Assembly (NCBI RefSeq): GCF_019145435.1
Contig: NZ_JAHSTS010000002.1
Span: 558,001-622,000 of the forward strand
Reading direction: 5' to 3'
Length of the DNA stretch: 64,000 nt
Origin: Pseudomonas ekonensis
Lineage (GTDB): Bacteria > Pseudomonadota > Gammaproteobacteria > Pseudomonadales > Pseudomonadaceae
Position 1 is the stretch's first letter. The number at the start of each line of letters is the position of its first letter. Of this stretch, positions 10,352 through 19,533 are shown in pieces. The notes beneath the pieces were generated by a model. The model did not search any database. It was not told the DNA's origin and was given only the letters and a program-made list of their open reading frames with translations. Position numbers and translations under genes: made by a program.

Positions 10352-11806
10352 GTGATCCAGTTTTTACTCAACCAGGAACTCCGAAGCGAGCACGCCCTGG
10401 ACCCGAACCTGACGGTGCTCAATTACCTGCGCGAACACGTGGGCAAGACCGGCACCAAAGAAGGCTGCGCCAGCGGCGACTGCGGCGCGTGCACCGTGGT
10501 GGTCGGCGAACTGCAGACGGATGACGATGGCCGCGAACGCATCCGCTACCGCAGCCTCAACTCGTGCCTGACGTTTGTTTCGTCCCTGCACGGCAAGCAG
10601 TTGATCAGCGTCGAGGACCTCAAGCACAAGGGCGAACTGCACAGCGTGCAGAAAGCCATGGTCGAGTGCCACGGTTCGCAATGCGGCTTCTGCACCCCCG
10701 GTTTCGTGATGTCGCTGTTCGCCCTGCAAAAGAACAGCGACGCGCCGGACACCCACAAGGCCCACGAAGCGCTGGCCGGCAACCTCTGCCGCTGCACCGG
10801 CTACCGGCCGATCCTGGCCGCCGCCGAGCAATCGTGCTGCGCCAGGCAGGCGGATCAGTTCGACGCCCGCGAAGCCGAGACCATCGCCCGCCTCAAGGCC
10901 ATAGCCCCCACCGACATCGGCGAACTCAACAGCGGCGACAAGCGTTGCCTGGTGCCGCTGACCGTGGCCGACCTGGCCGACCTCTACGACGCTTATCCAC
11001 AGGCCCGCCTGCTGGCCGGCGGCACTGACCTGGCGCTGGAGGTCACCCAGTTCCACCGGCCGCTGCCGGTGATGATCTACGTCGGCAACGTCGCCGAAAT
11101 GAAGCGCATCGAGCGCTTCGACGACCGCCTGGAGATCGGCGCGGCCGCCGCCCTCTCCGACTGTTACGACGCCCTGAACGCCGAATACCCGGACTTCGGC
11201 GAACTGCTGCACCGCTTCGCCTCCCTGCAGATCCGCAATCAGGGCACCCTGGGCGGCAACATCGGCAACGCCTCGCCGATCGGCGACTCCCCGCCCCTGC
11301 TCATCGCCCTCGGCGCGCAGATCGTGCTCTGCAAGGGCGACACCCGGCGCACCCTGGCCCTGGAGGATTACTTCATCGATTACCGGGTGACCGCACGCCA
11401 GGAAAGCGAATTCATCGAGAAGATCATCGTGCCCCGCGCCAGCGCCGGGCAGCTGTTCCGTGCGTACAAGGTGTCCAAGCGCCTGGACGATGACATCTCC
11501 GCGGTCTGCGCCGCCTTCAACCTGCGCATCGACAACGGCGTGATCACCGACGCCCGCATCGCCTTCGGCGGCATGGCCGCGATCCCCAAACGCGCCGCCC
11601 ACTGCGAAGCCGTCCTTTTGGGCCAGCCGTTGGGCAACGCCGTGGTCGAACGCGCCTGCGCCGCCCTGGCCGATGACTTCACGCCGCTCTCGGACTTCCG
11701 CGCCAGCAAGGAATACCGCCTGCTCAGCGCGCAGAACCTGCTGCGCAAGTACTTCATCGAACTGCAAACACCGCACATCGAGACCCGGGTGACCGCTTAT
11801 GTCTAA
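10352..11806 (+). CDS. xdhA: Xanthine dehydrogenase small subunit (2Fe-2S and FAD)
   Basis: 484 aa from a GTG start. It carries the electron-transfer half of xanthine dehydrogenase, which oxidises hypoxanthine and xanthine to urate with NAD+. An N-terminal plant-type 2Fe-2S domain (GCASGDCGACTVVVGE, about 38-52) is followed by the second cluster domain (CGFCTPGF and GNLCRCTGYRPI) and a FAD domain with LLAGGTDLAL and RNQGTLGGNIGNASPIGDSP. Its end overlaps the start of xdhB by 8 bp, consistent with coupled translation of two subunits of one enzyme. Confidence 0.96.
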   Translation: MIQFLLNQELRSEHALDPNLTVLNYLREHVGKTGTKEGCASGDCGACTVVVGELQTDDDGRERIRYRSLNSCLTFVSSLHGKQLISVEDLKHKGELHSVQKAMVECHGSQCGFCTPGFVMSLFALQKNSDAPDTHKAHEALAGNLCRCTGYRPILAAAEQSCCARQADQFDAREAETIARLKAIAPTDIGELNSGDKRCLVPLTVADLADLYDAYPQARLLAGGTDLALEVTQFHRPLPVMIYVGNVAEMKRIERFDDRLEIGAAAALSDCYDALNAEYPDFGELLHRFASLQIRNQGTLGGNIGNASPIGDSPPLLIALGAQIVLCKGDTRRTLALEDYFIDYRVTARQESEFIEKIIVPRASAGQLFRAYKVSKRLDDDISAVCAAFNLRIDNGVITDARIAFGGMAAIPKRAAHCEAVLLGQPLGNAVVERACAALADDFTPLSDFRASKEYRLLSAQNLLRKYFIELQTPHIETRVTAYV

Positions 11807-14198
11807 CCATCACGCCGCAGAGAAGTCCCAGGCCGAGCTGGCGCAACTGTTCGCCCAGGACCTGACCACCGGTGTCGGCCGCAGCGTCAAGCACGACAGC
11901 GCCGCCAAGCATGTGTCCGGTGAAGCGCAGTACATCGACGACCGCCTGGAATTCCCCAACCAGCTGCACGTCTACGCACGGCTGTCGGACCGCGCCCACG
12001 CGAAGATCCTGCGCATCGACACCAGCCCCTGCTACGCCTTCGAAGGCGTGCGCATCGCCATCACCCACGCCGACGTGCCGGGCCTGAAGGACATCGGCCC
12101 GCTGCTGCCCGGCGACCCGCTGCTGGCCATCGATGACGTGCAGTTCGTCGGTCAGCCGGTGCTGGCCGTGGCCGCCCGGGACCTTGAGACCGCACGCAAG
12201 GCCGCCATGGCCGCGATCGTCGAATACGAAGACCTGGAACCGGTGCTGGACGTGGTCGAAGCCCTGCGCAAACGCCATTTCGTCCTGGACAGCCACACCC
12301 ACCAGCGCGGCGACTCGGCCAATGCGCTGGCCACCGCCGAGCACCGCATCCAGGGCACCCTGCACATCGGCGGCCAGGAGCACTTCTACCTGGAGACGCA
12401 AATTTCCTCGGTGATGCCCACCGAGGACGGCGGCATGATCGTCTACTGCTCCACGCAGAACCCCACTGAAGTGCAGAAGCTGGTGGCCGAAGTGCTGGAC
12501 GTGTCGATGAACAAGGTGGTGGTCGACATGCGCCGCATGGGCGGCGGCTTCGGCGGCAAGGAAACCCAGGCGGCCAGCCCCGCGTGCCTGTGCGCGGTGG
12601 TCGCGCACCTCACCGGCCAGCCGACCAAGATGCGCCTGCCGCGGGTCGAGGACATGATGATGACCGGCAAGCGTCACCCCTTCTACGTCGAGTACGACGT
12701 CGGTTTCGACAGCACCGGGCGCCTGTACGGCATCGCCATGGAACTGGCCGGCAACTGCGGCTGCTCGCCGGACCTGTCGGCGTCCATCGTCGACCGGGCG
12801 ATGTTCCATTCCGACAACTCGTACTACCTGGGCGACGCGACCATCAACGGTCACCGCTGCAAGACCAACACCGCCTCCAACACCGCCTACCGCGGCTTCG
12901 GCGGCCCGCAGGGGATGGTCGCCATCGAAGAGGTGATGGACGCCATCGCCCGCCACCTGAACCTCGACCCGCTGGCGGTGCGCAAGGCCAACTACTACGG
13001 CAAGACCGAGCGCAACGTCACCCACTACTACCAGACCGTCGAGCACAACATGCTCGAGGAAATGACCGCCGAGCTGGAAGAAAGCAGCCAGTACGCCGAG
13101 CGCCGCGAAGCGATCCGCCGCTACAACGCCAACAGCCCGATCCTGAAGAAAGGCCTGGCGCTGACCCCGGTGAAGTTCGGCATTTCCTTCACCGCCAGCT
13201 TCCTCAACCAGGCCGGGGCCTTGGTGCACGTCTACACCGACGGCAGCATCCACCTGAACCACGGCGGCACAGAAATGGGCCAGGGCCTGAACACCAAGGT
13301 CGCCCAGGTGGTGGCCGAAGTGTTCCAGGTCGAGATCGATCGGGTGCAGATCACCGCGACCAACACCGACAAGGTGCCGAACACCTCGCCGACCGCCGCC
13401 TCCAGCGGCGCCGACCTCAACGGCAAGGCTGCGCAGAACGCCGCCGAGACCATCAAGAATCGCCTGGTCGAATTCGCCGCCCGCCAGTACAAGGTCAGCG
13501 AAGAGGACGTGGTGTTCCACAACGGCCACGTGCGTATCCGCGATCACATCCTGACCTTCGAGGCGCTGATCCAGCAGGCGTATTTCAATCAGGTGTCGCT
13601 GTCGAGCACCGGGTTCTACAAGACGCCGAAGATCTACTACGACCGCAGCCAGGCCCGCGGCCGGCCGTTCTACTACTTCGCCTTCGGCGCGGCGTGCTGC
13701 GAGGTGATCGTCGACACCCTGACCGGCGAATACAAGATGCTGCGCACCGACATCCTCCACGACGTCGGCGCCTCGCTGAACCCGGCCATCGACATCGGCC
13801 AGGTCGAGGGCGGCTTCGTCCAGGGCATGGGCTGGCTGACCACCGAGGAGCTGGTGTGGAACAACAAGGGCAAGCTGATGACCAACGGCCCGGCCAGCTA
13901 CAAGATCCCGGCCGTGGCGGACATGCCGGTGGACCTGCGGGTGAAGCTGGTGGAGAACCGCAAGAACCCGGAAGACACCGTGTTCCACTCCAAGGCCGTG
14001 GGCGAGCCGCCGTTCATGCTCGGCATCGCCGCGTGGTGCGCGATCAAGGATGCCGTGGCGAGCCTCGGCGACTACAGGCACCAGCCCAAGATCGACGCCC
14101 CGGCGACGCCGGAGCGGGTGCTGTGGGGCTGCGAGCAGATGCGTCAGCTCAAAGCGGTGAAGGCCGTCGAAGCTGAAGCCGAGTTGGCTCCGCTCTAG
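11799..14198 (+). CDS. xdhB: Xanthine dehydrogenase molybdopterin-binding subunit
   Basis: 799 aa. Catalytic subunit holding the molybdenum cofactor. Family motifs are present: GGGFGGKETQAA in the middle, GGTEMGQGLNTK, and near the C-terminus KAVGEPPFML with the catalytic glutamate. Length is normal for a bacterial XdhB. It overlaps xdhA by 8 bp and is followed by a REP pair and then xdhC, needed to insert the sulfurated cofactor. Cytoplasmic. Confidence 0.97.
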   Translation: MSNHHAAEKSQAELAQLFAQDLTTGVGRSVKHDSAAKHVSGEAQYIDDRLEFPNQLHVYARLSDRAHAKILRIDTSPCYAFEGVRIAITHADVPGLKDIGPLLPGDPLLAIDDVQFVGQPVLAVAARDLETARKAAMAAIVEYEDLEPVLDVVEALRKRHFVLDSHTHQRGDSANALATAEHRIQGTLHIGGQEHFYLETQISSVMPTEDGGMIVYCSTQNPTEVQKLVAEVLDVSMNKVVVDMRRMGGGFGGKETQAASPACLCAVVAHLTGQPTKMRLPRVEDMMMTGKRHPFYVEYDVGFDSTGRLYGIAMELAGNCGCSPDLSASIVDRAMFHSDNSYYLGDATINGHRCKTNTASNTAYRGFGGPQGMVAIEEVMDAIARHLNLDPLAVRKANYYGKTERNVTHYYQTVEHNMLEEMTAELEESSQYAERREAIRRYNANSPILKKGLALTPVKFGISFTASFLNQAGALVHVYTDGSIHLNHGGTEMGQGLNTKVAQVVAEVFQVEIDRVQITATNTDKVPNTSPTAASSGADLNGKAAQNAAETIKNRLVEFAARQYKVSEEDVVFHNGHVRIRDHILTFEALIQQAYFNQVSLSSTGFYKTPKIYYDRSQARGRPFYYFAFGAACCEVIVDTLTGEYKMLRTDILHDVGASLNPAIDIGQVEGGFVQGMGWLTTEELVWNNKGKLMTNGPASYKIPAVADMPVDLRVKLVENRKNPEDTVFHSKAVGEPPFMLGIAAWCAIKDAVASLGDYRHQPKIDAPATPERVLWGCEQMRQLKAVKAVEAEAELAPL

Positions 14199-14214
14199 AC
14201 CGAGGCGCGGCCTT

Positions 14215-14303
14215 CGCCGGCAAGCCAGCTCCCACAGGAGACGGATGGACTCCGGATTCTGTGGGCACCGCAAAACACGGTGGGAGCTGGCTTGCCAGCG
14301 ATA
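14215..14303. repeat. REP doublet (inverted pair) between xdhB and xdhC
   Basis: Two inverted copies of the GGCAAGCCAGCTCCCACAG element face each other across about 40 bp (14215-14240 and 14280-14303). The same element recurs at 16578-16668 and 54817-54908. It splits the xdh operon and could affect mRNA stability of xdhAB. Confidence 0.85.
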
Positions 14304-14338
14304 AGGCCCGAACAGACAACGACGATGTCGAGGTGAAC

Positions 14339-15196
14339 ATGTACAACTGGATCGACGCCCTCGCCGACCTGCAGAACCAGGGCGAGCCCTGCGTGCTGGT
14401 GACCATCATCGAAGAGCTCGGCTCGACGCCGCGCAACGCCGGCTCGAAAATGGTCGTCAGCGCCCGTCAGGCGTTCGACACCATCGGCGGCGGACACCTG
14501 GAATACAAAGCCATGCAGATCGCCCGCGACATGCTCGCCAGCGGCCGGCAAGACACCCACCTGGAACGCTTCAGCCTCGGCGCCAGCCTCGGCCAGTGCT
14601 GCGGCGGCGCCACCGTGCTGCTGTTCGAGCCGATGGGCCAGGTGCAGGCGCAGGTCGCCGTGTTCGGCGCCGGCCACGTCGGCCGGGCGCTGGTGCCGCT
14701 GCTCGCCGGCCTGCCGTGCCGGGTGCGCTGGATCGATTCCCGGGAAGAGGAATTCCCCGGACAGATCCCCCACGGCGTGCGCAAGATCGTCGCCGAGGAG
14801 CCTGTGGATGAAATCGACGACCTGCCCGCCGGCAGCTACTGCATCGTCATGACCCACAACCACCAGTTGGACCTGGAGCTCACCGCCGCGATCCTCAGGC
14901 GCAACGACTTCGCCTACTTCGGCTTGATCGGCTCCAGGACCAAGCGCACCAAGTTCGAACACCGCCTGCGTGACCGCGGCTTCGACGCCGGCGTCGTGCA
15001 ACGCATGCGCTGCCCGATGGGCATCGGCGAAGTCAAAGGCAAGCTGCCTGCGGAAATCGCCATCTCCATCGCCGGCGAGATCATCGCCACCTACAACGCC
15101 AACTTCGGCCAGCACACCGCCGGCGCCGAACCGATCGCCAAGCTGCTGCCGGTCTCGCGCCGCAGCCAGGCCGCCCACCTTAAAGCCTCAAACTGA
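14339..15196 (+). CDS. xdhC: Xanthine dehydrogenase accessory protein XdhC
   Basis: 285 aa from ATG 14339 (MYNWIDALADLQ), the start that matches the family; upstream extension would enter the REP element. XdhC binds molybdenum cofactor, assists its sulfuration and delivers it to XdhB. The N-terminal part has the CoxI/XdhC motif ELGSTPRNAGSKMVV and a cysteine-rich SLGQCCGG; the C-terminal part is a Rossmann fold with FGAGHVGRALVPLL. It follows xdhB and precedes guaD by 8 bp. Confidence 0.95.
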   Translation: MYNWIDALADLQNQGEPCVLVTIIEELGSTPRNAGSKMVVSARQAFDTIGGGHLEYKAMQIARDMLASGRQDTHLERFSLGASLGQCCGGATVLLFEPMGQVQAQVAVFGAGHVGRALVPLLAGLPCRVRWIDSREEEFPGQIPHGVRKIVAEEPVDEIDDLPAGSYCIVMTHNHQLDLELTAAILRRNDFAYFGLIGSRTKRTKFEHRLRDRGFDAGVVQRMRCPMGIGEVKGKLPAEIAISIAGEIIATYNANFGQHTAGAEPIAKLLPVSRRSQAAHLKASN

Positions 15197-15204
15197 GAAC
15201 CGTC

Positions 15205-16509
15205 ATGCCTTTGACCCGCAAAGCCTACCGCGCCGCCATCCTGCACAGCATCGCCGACCCCGCCGAGGTCGGCATCGAAGCCTCCTACGAATACTTCGAG
15301 GACGGCCTGCTGGTGGTCGACGACGGCAAGATCAGCGCCCTGGGCCACGCCAGCGAACTGCTGCCGACCCTGGCGGCGGACATCGAGATCACCCATCACC
15401 AGGACGCGCTGATCACCCCAGGCTTCATCGACACCCACATCCACCTGCCGCAGACCGGCATGGTCGGCGCCTACGGCGAGCAGTTGCTGGACTGGCTGAA
15501 CACCTACACCTTCCCGTGCGAAAGCCAGTTCGGCGACAAGGCCCACGCCGACGAGGTGGCCGACATCTTCATCAAGGAACTGCTGCGCAACGGCACCACC
15601 ACCGCGCTGGTATTCGGCAGCGTGCACCCGCAGTCGGTGAACGCCTTCTTCGAGGCCGCCGAGAAGCTCGACCTGCGCATGATCGCCGGCAAGGTGATGA
15701 TGGACCGCAACGCGCCGGACTACCTGACCGACACCGCCGAATCCAGCTACCTGGACAGCAAGGCGCTGATCGAGCGCTGGCACGGCAAGGGCCGCCTGCA
15801 CTACGCGGTCACCCCGCGCTTCGCCCCCACCAGCACCCCGGAGCAGCTCACCCTCGCCGGCCAGTTGCTCACCGAATACCCGGATCTGTACATGCAGACC
15901 CACATCAGCGAGAACCTCAAGGAAATCGAGTGGGTCAAGGCACTGTTCCCGGAGCGCAAGGGCTACCTGGACGTCTACGACCACTACCGGCTGCTCGGCG
16001 AGCGCTCGGTGTTCGCCCACGGCGTGCACCTGTGCGACGAGGAATGCGCGCGGCTGGCCGAGACCGGTTCGGCGATCTCGTTCTGCCCGACCTCGAACTT
16101 CTTCCTCGGCAGCGGCCTGTTCAACCTGCCGATGGCCGAGAAGCACAAGCTCAACGTCGGCCTCGGCACTGACGTGGGCGGCGGCACCAGCTTCTCGCTG
16201 CTGCAGACCCTGAACGAAGCCTACAAGGTGATGCAGCTGCAAGGCGCCCGCCTGAGCCCGTTCAAGTCGCTGTACCTGGCCACCCTCGGCGGCGCCCGGG
16301 CGCTGCGCCTGGAAGACAAGATCGGCAACCTGCAGCCGGGCACCGACGCCGACTTCCTGGTGCTGGACTACAACGCCACGCCGCTGCTGGGCTATCGCCT
16401 GAAGCAGGCCAACAACATCGCCGAGACGCTGTTCGTGCTGATGACCCTGGGGGATGACCGCACCGTGGCGCAGACCTACGCCGCCGGTGCGCTGGTGCAT
16501 CAGCGCTGA
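15205..16509 (+). CDS. guaD: Guanine deaminase
   Basis: 434 aa. Hydrolyses guanine to xanthine and ammonia, feeding xanthine dehydrogenase encoded just upstream. Amidohydrolase signatures: the zinc ligands in DTHIHLPQTGMVG, a conserved MDRNAPDYL segment, QTHISEN, FAHGVHL and LGTDVGGGTSFS. Starts 8 bp after xdhC, so it is the last gene of the purine operon; a strong terminator follows at 16524-16559. Confidence 0.96.
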   Translation: MPLTRKAYRAAILHSIADPAEVGIEASYEYFEDGLLVVDDGKISALGHASELLPTLAADIEITHHQDALITPGFIDTHIHLPQTGMVGAYGEQLLDWLNTYTFPCESQFGDKAHADEVADIFIKELLRNGTTTALVFGSVHPQSVNAFFEAAEKLDLRMIAGKVMMDRNAPDYLTDTAESSYLDSKALIERWHGKGRLHYAVTPRFAPTSTPEQLTLAGQLLTEYPDLYMQTHISENLKEIEWVKALFPERKGYLDVYDHYRLLGERSVFAHGVHLCDEECARLAETGSAISFCPTSNFFLGSGLFNLPMAEKHKLNVGLGTDVGGGTSFSLLQTLNEAYKVMQLQGARLSPFKSLYLATLGGARALRLEDKIGNLQPGTDADFLVLDYNATPLLGYRLKQANNIAETLFVLMTLGDDRTVAQTYAAGALVHQR

Positions 16510-16523
16510 TTCTTCGAGGCATA

Positions 16524-16559
16524 AAAAATCCCCCGGATCTTTCGGTCCGGGGGATTTTT
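16524..16559 (+). terminator. Intrinsic terminator of the xdh-guaD operon
   Basis: AAAAATCCCCCGGA and TCCGGGGGATTTTT form a 14-bp stem around an 8-base loop. The A/T flanks make it potentially active in both directions. Confidence 0.92.
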
Positions 16560-16577
16560 GTCGTCTGTCAGAGCCTC

Positions 16578-16668
16578 ATCGCTGGCAAGCCAGCTCCCAC
16601 AGGGTTTTATGGTGTTCACCAGAATTGCGCCACGCCGCGAATCCTGTGGGAGCTGGCTTGCCAGCGAT
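16578..16668. repeat. REP doublet (inverted pair)
   Basis: ATCGCTGGCAAGCCAGCTCC plus CACAG at 16578-16602 is repeated in inverted orientation at 16644-16668. It lies between the convergent guaD and gntR genes, a usual REPIN location. Confidence 0.88.
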
Positions 16669-16688
16669 TGGGGCCAACTCGGTCTGAC

Positions 16689-17453
16689 TTAGAGCTTGGC
16701 CGCCGGACGCCCCGGCTTCTTGGTCTGCAACAGATGCGAGAACACTGCATGCAGATCGTCCGACGCGCTTTCCTCATCGAGGTTGAGCTTGCTGTCGATG
16801 TGATCCATGTGGTGCATCATCAGGTTCACCGCCAGCTCGCCGTCGCGCTTTTCGATGGCGTCGATCAGCTGGGTGTGTTCGTCGTAGGAGCAGTGGGAAC
16901 GGTTGCCGCTTTCGTACTGGGCGATGATCAGCGAGGTCTGCGAGACCAGGCTGCGCTGGAAGCTGATCAACGGCGCGTTCTTCGCCGCTTCGGCCAGTTT
17001 CAGGTGGAACTCGCCCGACAGCCGGATGCCGGCGCCGCGGTCGCCGCGGGAGAAGCTGTCGCGTTCGTCGTTGACCATCTGGCGCAGTTCGGCGATCTGC
17101 TCGGCGGTCGCGTGCTGCACCGCCAGTTCAGTGATCGCGCGCTCGACCAGGCGACGGGCCAGGAACACCTGCCGCGCTTCCTCGACGCTCGGGCTCGCCA
17201 CCACCGCGCCACGGTTGGGCCGCAACAGCACCACGCCTTCATGGGCCAGGCGCGACAGCGCGCGGCGGATGATGGTGCGGCTGACCCCGAAGATTTCCCC
17301 CAGCGCTTCTTCGCTCAACTTGGTGCCGGGCGCCAGGCGCTGTTCGAGGATGGCCTCGAAGATATGCGCATAGACGATGTCGTCCTGGGTTCCGCTGCGG
17401 CCGGCTTTGCCTGCTCGCGGTTGTTTCTTGAGGGGTTGCAACTGATCGTTCAT
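16689..17453 (-). CDS. GntR-family transcriptional regulator (FCD type)
   Basis: 254 aa from ATG 17453 (MNDQLQPLKKQ); a GTG two codons upstream is an alternative. Winged helix at about 25-90 with LAPGTKLSEEALGEIFGVSRT and RRALSRLAHEGVV, then a helical FCD domain with metal-ligand-like histidines (EFHLKLAEAA, DEHTQLIDAI, MMHHMDH). Convergent with guaD and divergent from the BenE-family transporter. A TTGT-N2-ACAA palindrome at 17546-17557 in the divergent promoter region is a candidate operator. Position suggests control of purine use or of the transporter; ligand unknown. Confidence 0.9.
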   Translation of the reverse strand: MNDQLQPLKKQPRAGKAGRSGTQDDIVYAHIFEAILEQRLAPGTKLSEEALGEIFGVSRTIIRRALSRLAHEGVVLLRPNRGAVVASPSVEEARQVFLARRLVERAITELAVQHATAEQIAELRQMVNDERDSFSRGDRGAGIRLSGEFHLKLAEAAKNAPLISFQRSLVSQTSLIIAQYESGNRSHCSYDEHTQLIDAIEKRDGELAVNLMMHHMDHIDSKLNLDEESASDDLHAVFSHLLQTKKPGRPAAKL

Positions 17454-17545
17454 GGGCACTCGGGTCGGGAGAACGGCGGCGGATTAGCGGAAACTGTAAT
17501 ACGGCGCAGTGGGTCGCTGGCAAGTATCGCGTAAAAAACAGCGCG

Positions 17546-17557
17546 ATTGTACACAAT
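17546..17557. promoter_or_regulatory. Candidate GntR operator ATTGTACACAAT
   Basis: Inverted repeat ATTGT-AC-ACAAT fits the FadR-subfamily operator pattern. It lies 93 bp upstream of the gntR start and in the 256-bp region shared with the divergent transporter gene. A weaker related sequence, TTGGTACAA, occurs at 17688-17696 next to the transporter ribosome site. Confidence 0.55.
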
Positions 17558-17709
17558 GGAAGGTGGCAACACGACTGTACGGCTGTTTGCGGCTTCGGCT
17601 GTATAGCAACGCTTCGTTACGTTTGAGTTTAGGCTTGTTCGCAGAATCCGCGATCCCTCTGGGTTTCGCGTAGCTGCGCATATCTCATTGGTACAAGGAA
17701 CACGCCGTC

Positions 17710-18900
17710 ATGAACGACGTCACCCACGCCCGGCTGCGCCCGCTGGCCGACACCTCCCCTTCGGCCATCGTCGCCGGGTTCATCGCGATGATGACCGGCT
17801 ACACCAGTTCGCTGGTGCTGATGTTCCAGGCCGGGCAAGCGGCGGGCCTGACCAGCGGGCAGATTTCCTCATGGATCTGGGCGATTTCCATCGGCATGGC
17901 GGTGTGCTCCATCGGCTTGTCCCTGCGCTACCGCACACCGATCACCATCGCCTGGTCCACGCCGGGCGCGGCGCTGCTGATCACCAGCCTGGGCGGCGTC
18001 AGCTACGGCGAGGCCATCGGTGCCTACATCACCTGCGCCGTGCTGGTGACGGTCTGCGGCCTGACCGGCAGTTTCGAACGGCTGGTGAAAAAGATCCCGG
18101 CGTCGCTGGCGGCGGCGCTGCTGGCGGGGATCCTGTTCAAGATCGGCAGCGAAATCTTCGTCGCCGCGCAGCACCGCACCGGGCTGGTGCTGGGGATGTT
18201 CTTCACCTATCTGGCGGTCAAGCGCCTGTCGCCGCGCTATGCGGTGCTGGCCGCGCTGCTGGTGGGCACCGCGCTGTCGGGAGTCCTGGGCCTGCTCGAT
18301 TTCAGCGGTTTCCGCCTGGAAGTGGCGACGCCGGTCTGGACCACGCCGCACTTCTCCCTCGCCGCCACCATCAGCATCGGCATCCCGCTGTTCGTGGTGG
18401 CCATGACCTCGCAGAACATGCCCGGCGTCGCCGTGCTGCGCGCCGACGGCTACAACGTGCCGGCCTCGCCGCTGATCACCGCCACCGGGGTGGCGTCGCT
18501 GCTGCTGGCGCCGTTCGGCTCCCACGGCATCAACCTGGCGGCCATCAGCGCGGCGATCTGCACCGGCCCCCACGCCCATGAAGACCGCAGCAAGCGCTAC
18601 ACCGCCGCCGTGTGGTGCGGGGTGTTCTACGGCATCGCCGGGGTGTTCGGCGCCACGCTCGCAGCGCTGTTCGCCGCGCTGCCCAAGGAACTGGTGCTGT
18701 CGATCGCCGCGCTGGCGCTGTTCGGCTCGATCATCAATGGCCTGAGCATCGCCATGAGCGAGGTCAAAGAACGGGAAGCGGCGCTGATCACCTTCATGGT
18801 CACCGCCTCGGGGCTGACACTGTTCTCCATCGGCTCGGCCTTCTGGGGCATCGTCGCCGGGGTGCTGACCCTGCTGATCCTCAACGGGCGCAAGGCGTGA
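17710..18900 (+). CDS. benE: BenE-family membrane transporter
   Basis: 396 aa, almost entirely hydrophobic with about 11-12 predicted membrane helices. It matches the benzoate/H+ symporter (BenE) family, with its typical STPGAALLITSLGGVSYGEA segment, MTSQNMPGVAVLRADGYN and the GSHGINLAAISAAICTGPHA motif. Benzoate import is the family's named function, but no aromatic-degradation genes are nearby; neighbours are purine catabolism and a GntR regulator, so the true substrate here is open. Preceded by AAGGAAC and followed by a strong terminator. Confidence 0.85.
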   Translation: MNDVTHARLRPLADTSPSAIVAGFIAMMTGYTSSLVLMFQAGQAAGLTSGQISSWIWAISIGMAVCSIGLSLRYRTPITIAWSTPGAALLITSLGGVSYGEAIGAYITCAVLVTVCGLTGSFERLVKKIPASLAAALLAGILFKIGSEIFVAAQHRTGLVLGMFFTYLAVKRLSPRYAVLAALLVGTALSGVLGLLDFSGFRLEVATPVWTTPHFSLAATISIGIPLFVVAMTSQNMPGVAVLRADGYNVPASPLITATGVASLLLAPFGSHGINLAAISAAICTGPHAHEDRSKRYTAAVWCGVFYGIAGVFGATLAALFAALPKELVLSIAALALFGSIINGLSIAMSEVKEREAALITFMVTASGLTLFSIGSAFWGIVAGVLTLLILNGRKA

Positions 18901-18920
18901 GCGCAAAAGACCGGGCATAA

Positions 18921-18950
18921 AAAAACGGCGACCCTCAGGTCGCCGTTTTT
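18921..18950. terminator. Bidirectional terminator between benE and yggL
   Basis: AAAAACGGCGACC-CTCA-GGTCGCCGTTTTT is a perfect 13-bp stem with a 4-base loop, flanked by A and T runs, between two convergent genes. Confidence 0.93.
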
Positions 18951-18957
18951 CATGGAA

Positions 18958-19299
18958 TCAAGCCTGATTGATCGGCTTTTCCGGGTACCACACGTCCAGC
19001 AGCGGGCTGACTTCGACGCTGGTCAGTTCCGAGCGGGCCTTCAGCCAGGCTTCAACCTTGGCGCGCTGCTCTTCGCTGACCGAACCGCGCTTGATCGAGC
19101 AGATCAGACCGTAGTCGTCGCCGCCGACATAGCCCAGACCGTTGGCTTCCATGCCTTCCTTGAGGAAAGCGTCGAGGAACGCGTCAATGGCCTCTTCGGA
19201 CAGGTCTTCTTTGAACTCCAGGTTCAGCTCGCATCCCAGCTCTTGAAATTCATCGACGCACAGTTTTTTGCGCAGACGCCGGGAACGGTTAGTCGCCAT
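18958..19299 (-). CDS. yggL: YggL family protein (DUF469)
   Basis: 113 aa from ATG 19299 (MATNRSRRLRKKLCVDEFQE), preceded by AAGAGGATTGTTCC. The basic N-terminus followed by QELGCELNLEF and DAFLKEGMEANGLGYVGGDD is characteristic of the small YggL/DUF469 family, reported in association with the ribosome; molecular role uncertain. A longer upstream start lacks family similarity. It is divergent from dacB, as in P. aeruginosa as I recall it. Confidence 0.9.
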   Translation of the reverse strand: MATNRSRRLRKKLCVDEFQELGCELNLEFKEDLSEEAIDAFLDAFLKEGMEANGLGYVGGDDYGLICSIKRGSVSEEQRAKVEAWLKARSELTSVEVSPLLDVWYPEKPINQA

Positions 19300-19533
19300 T
19301 GGAACAATCCTCTTGAGTAAATACGGGCGGCACTTTAGCAGTTTAAGGCGCCGATTGCCCGACTCTCTGGCGCGAGCAGGCCGCCACCTGTAAAAAAAAT
19401 CATGAAATGGCCCGCCTGCGAAAGGCACAAGCTGTTACACCTTGGGGCATAATGCCGACACTTTCATGACCATCGGGGGCCTTTTCATCCATGCCTCCTA
19501 CTTTTTCCCCTCGGCTGTAGGGTTTTATTTCAC

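Noticed and set aside
10364..14273. Long minus-strand frames opposite xdhA and xdhB
   Set aside because: Shadows of certain genes; compositions typical of reversed high-GC codons.
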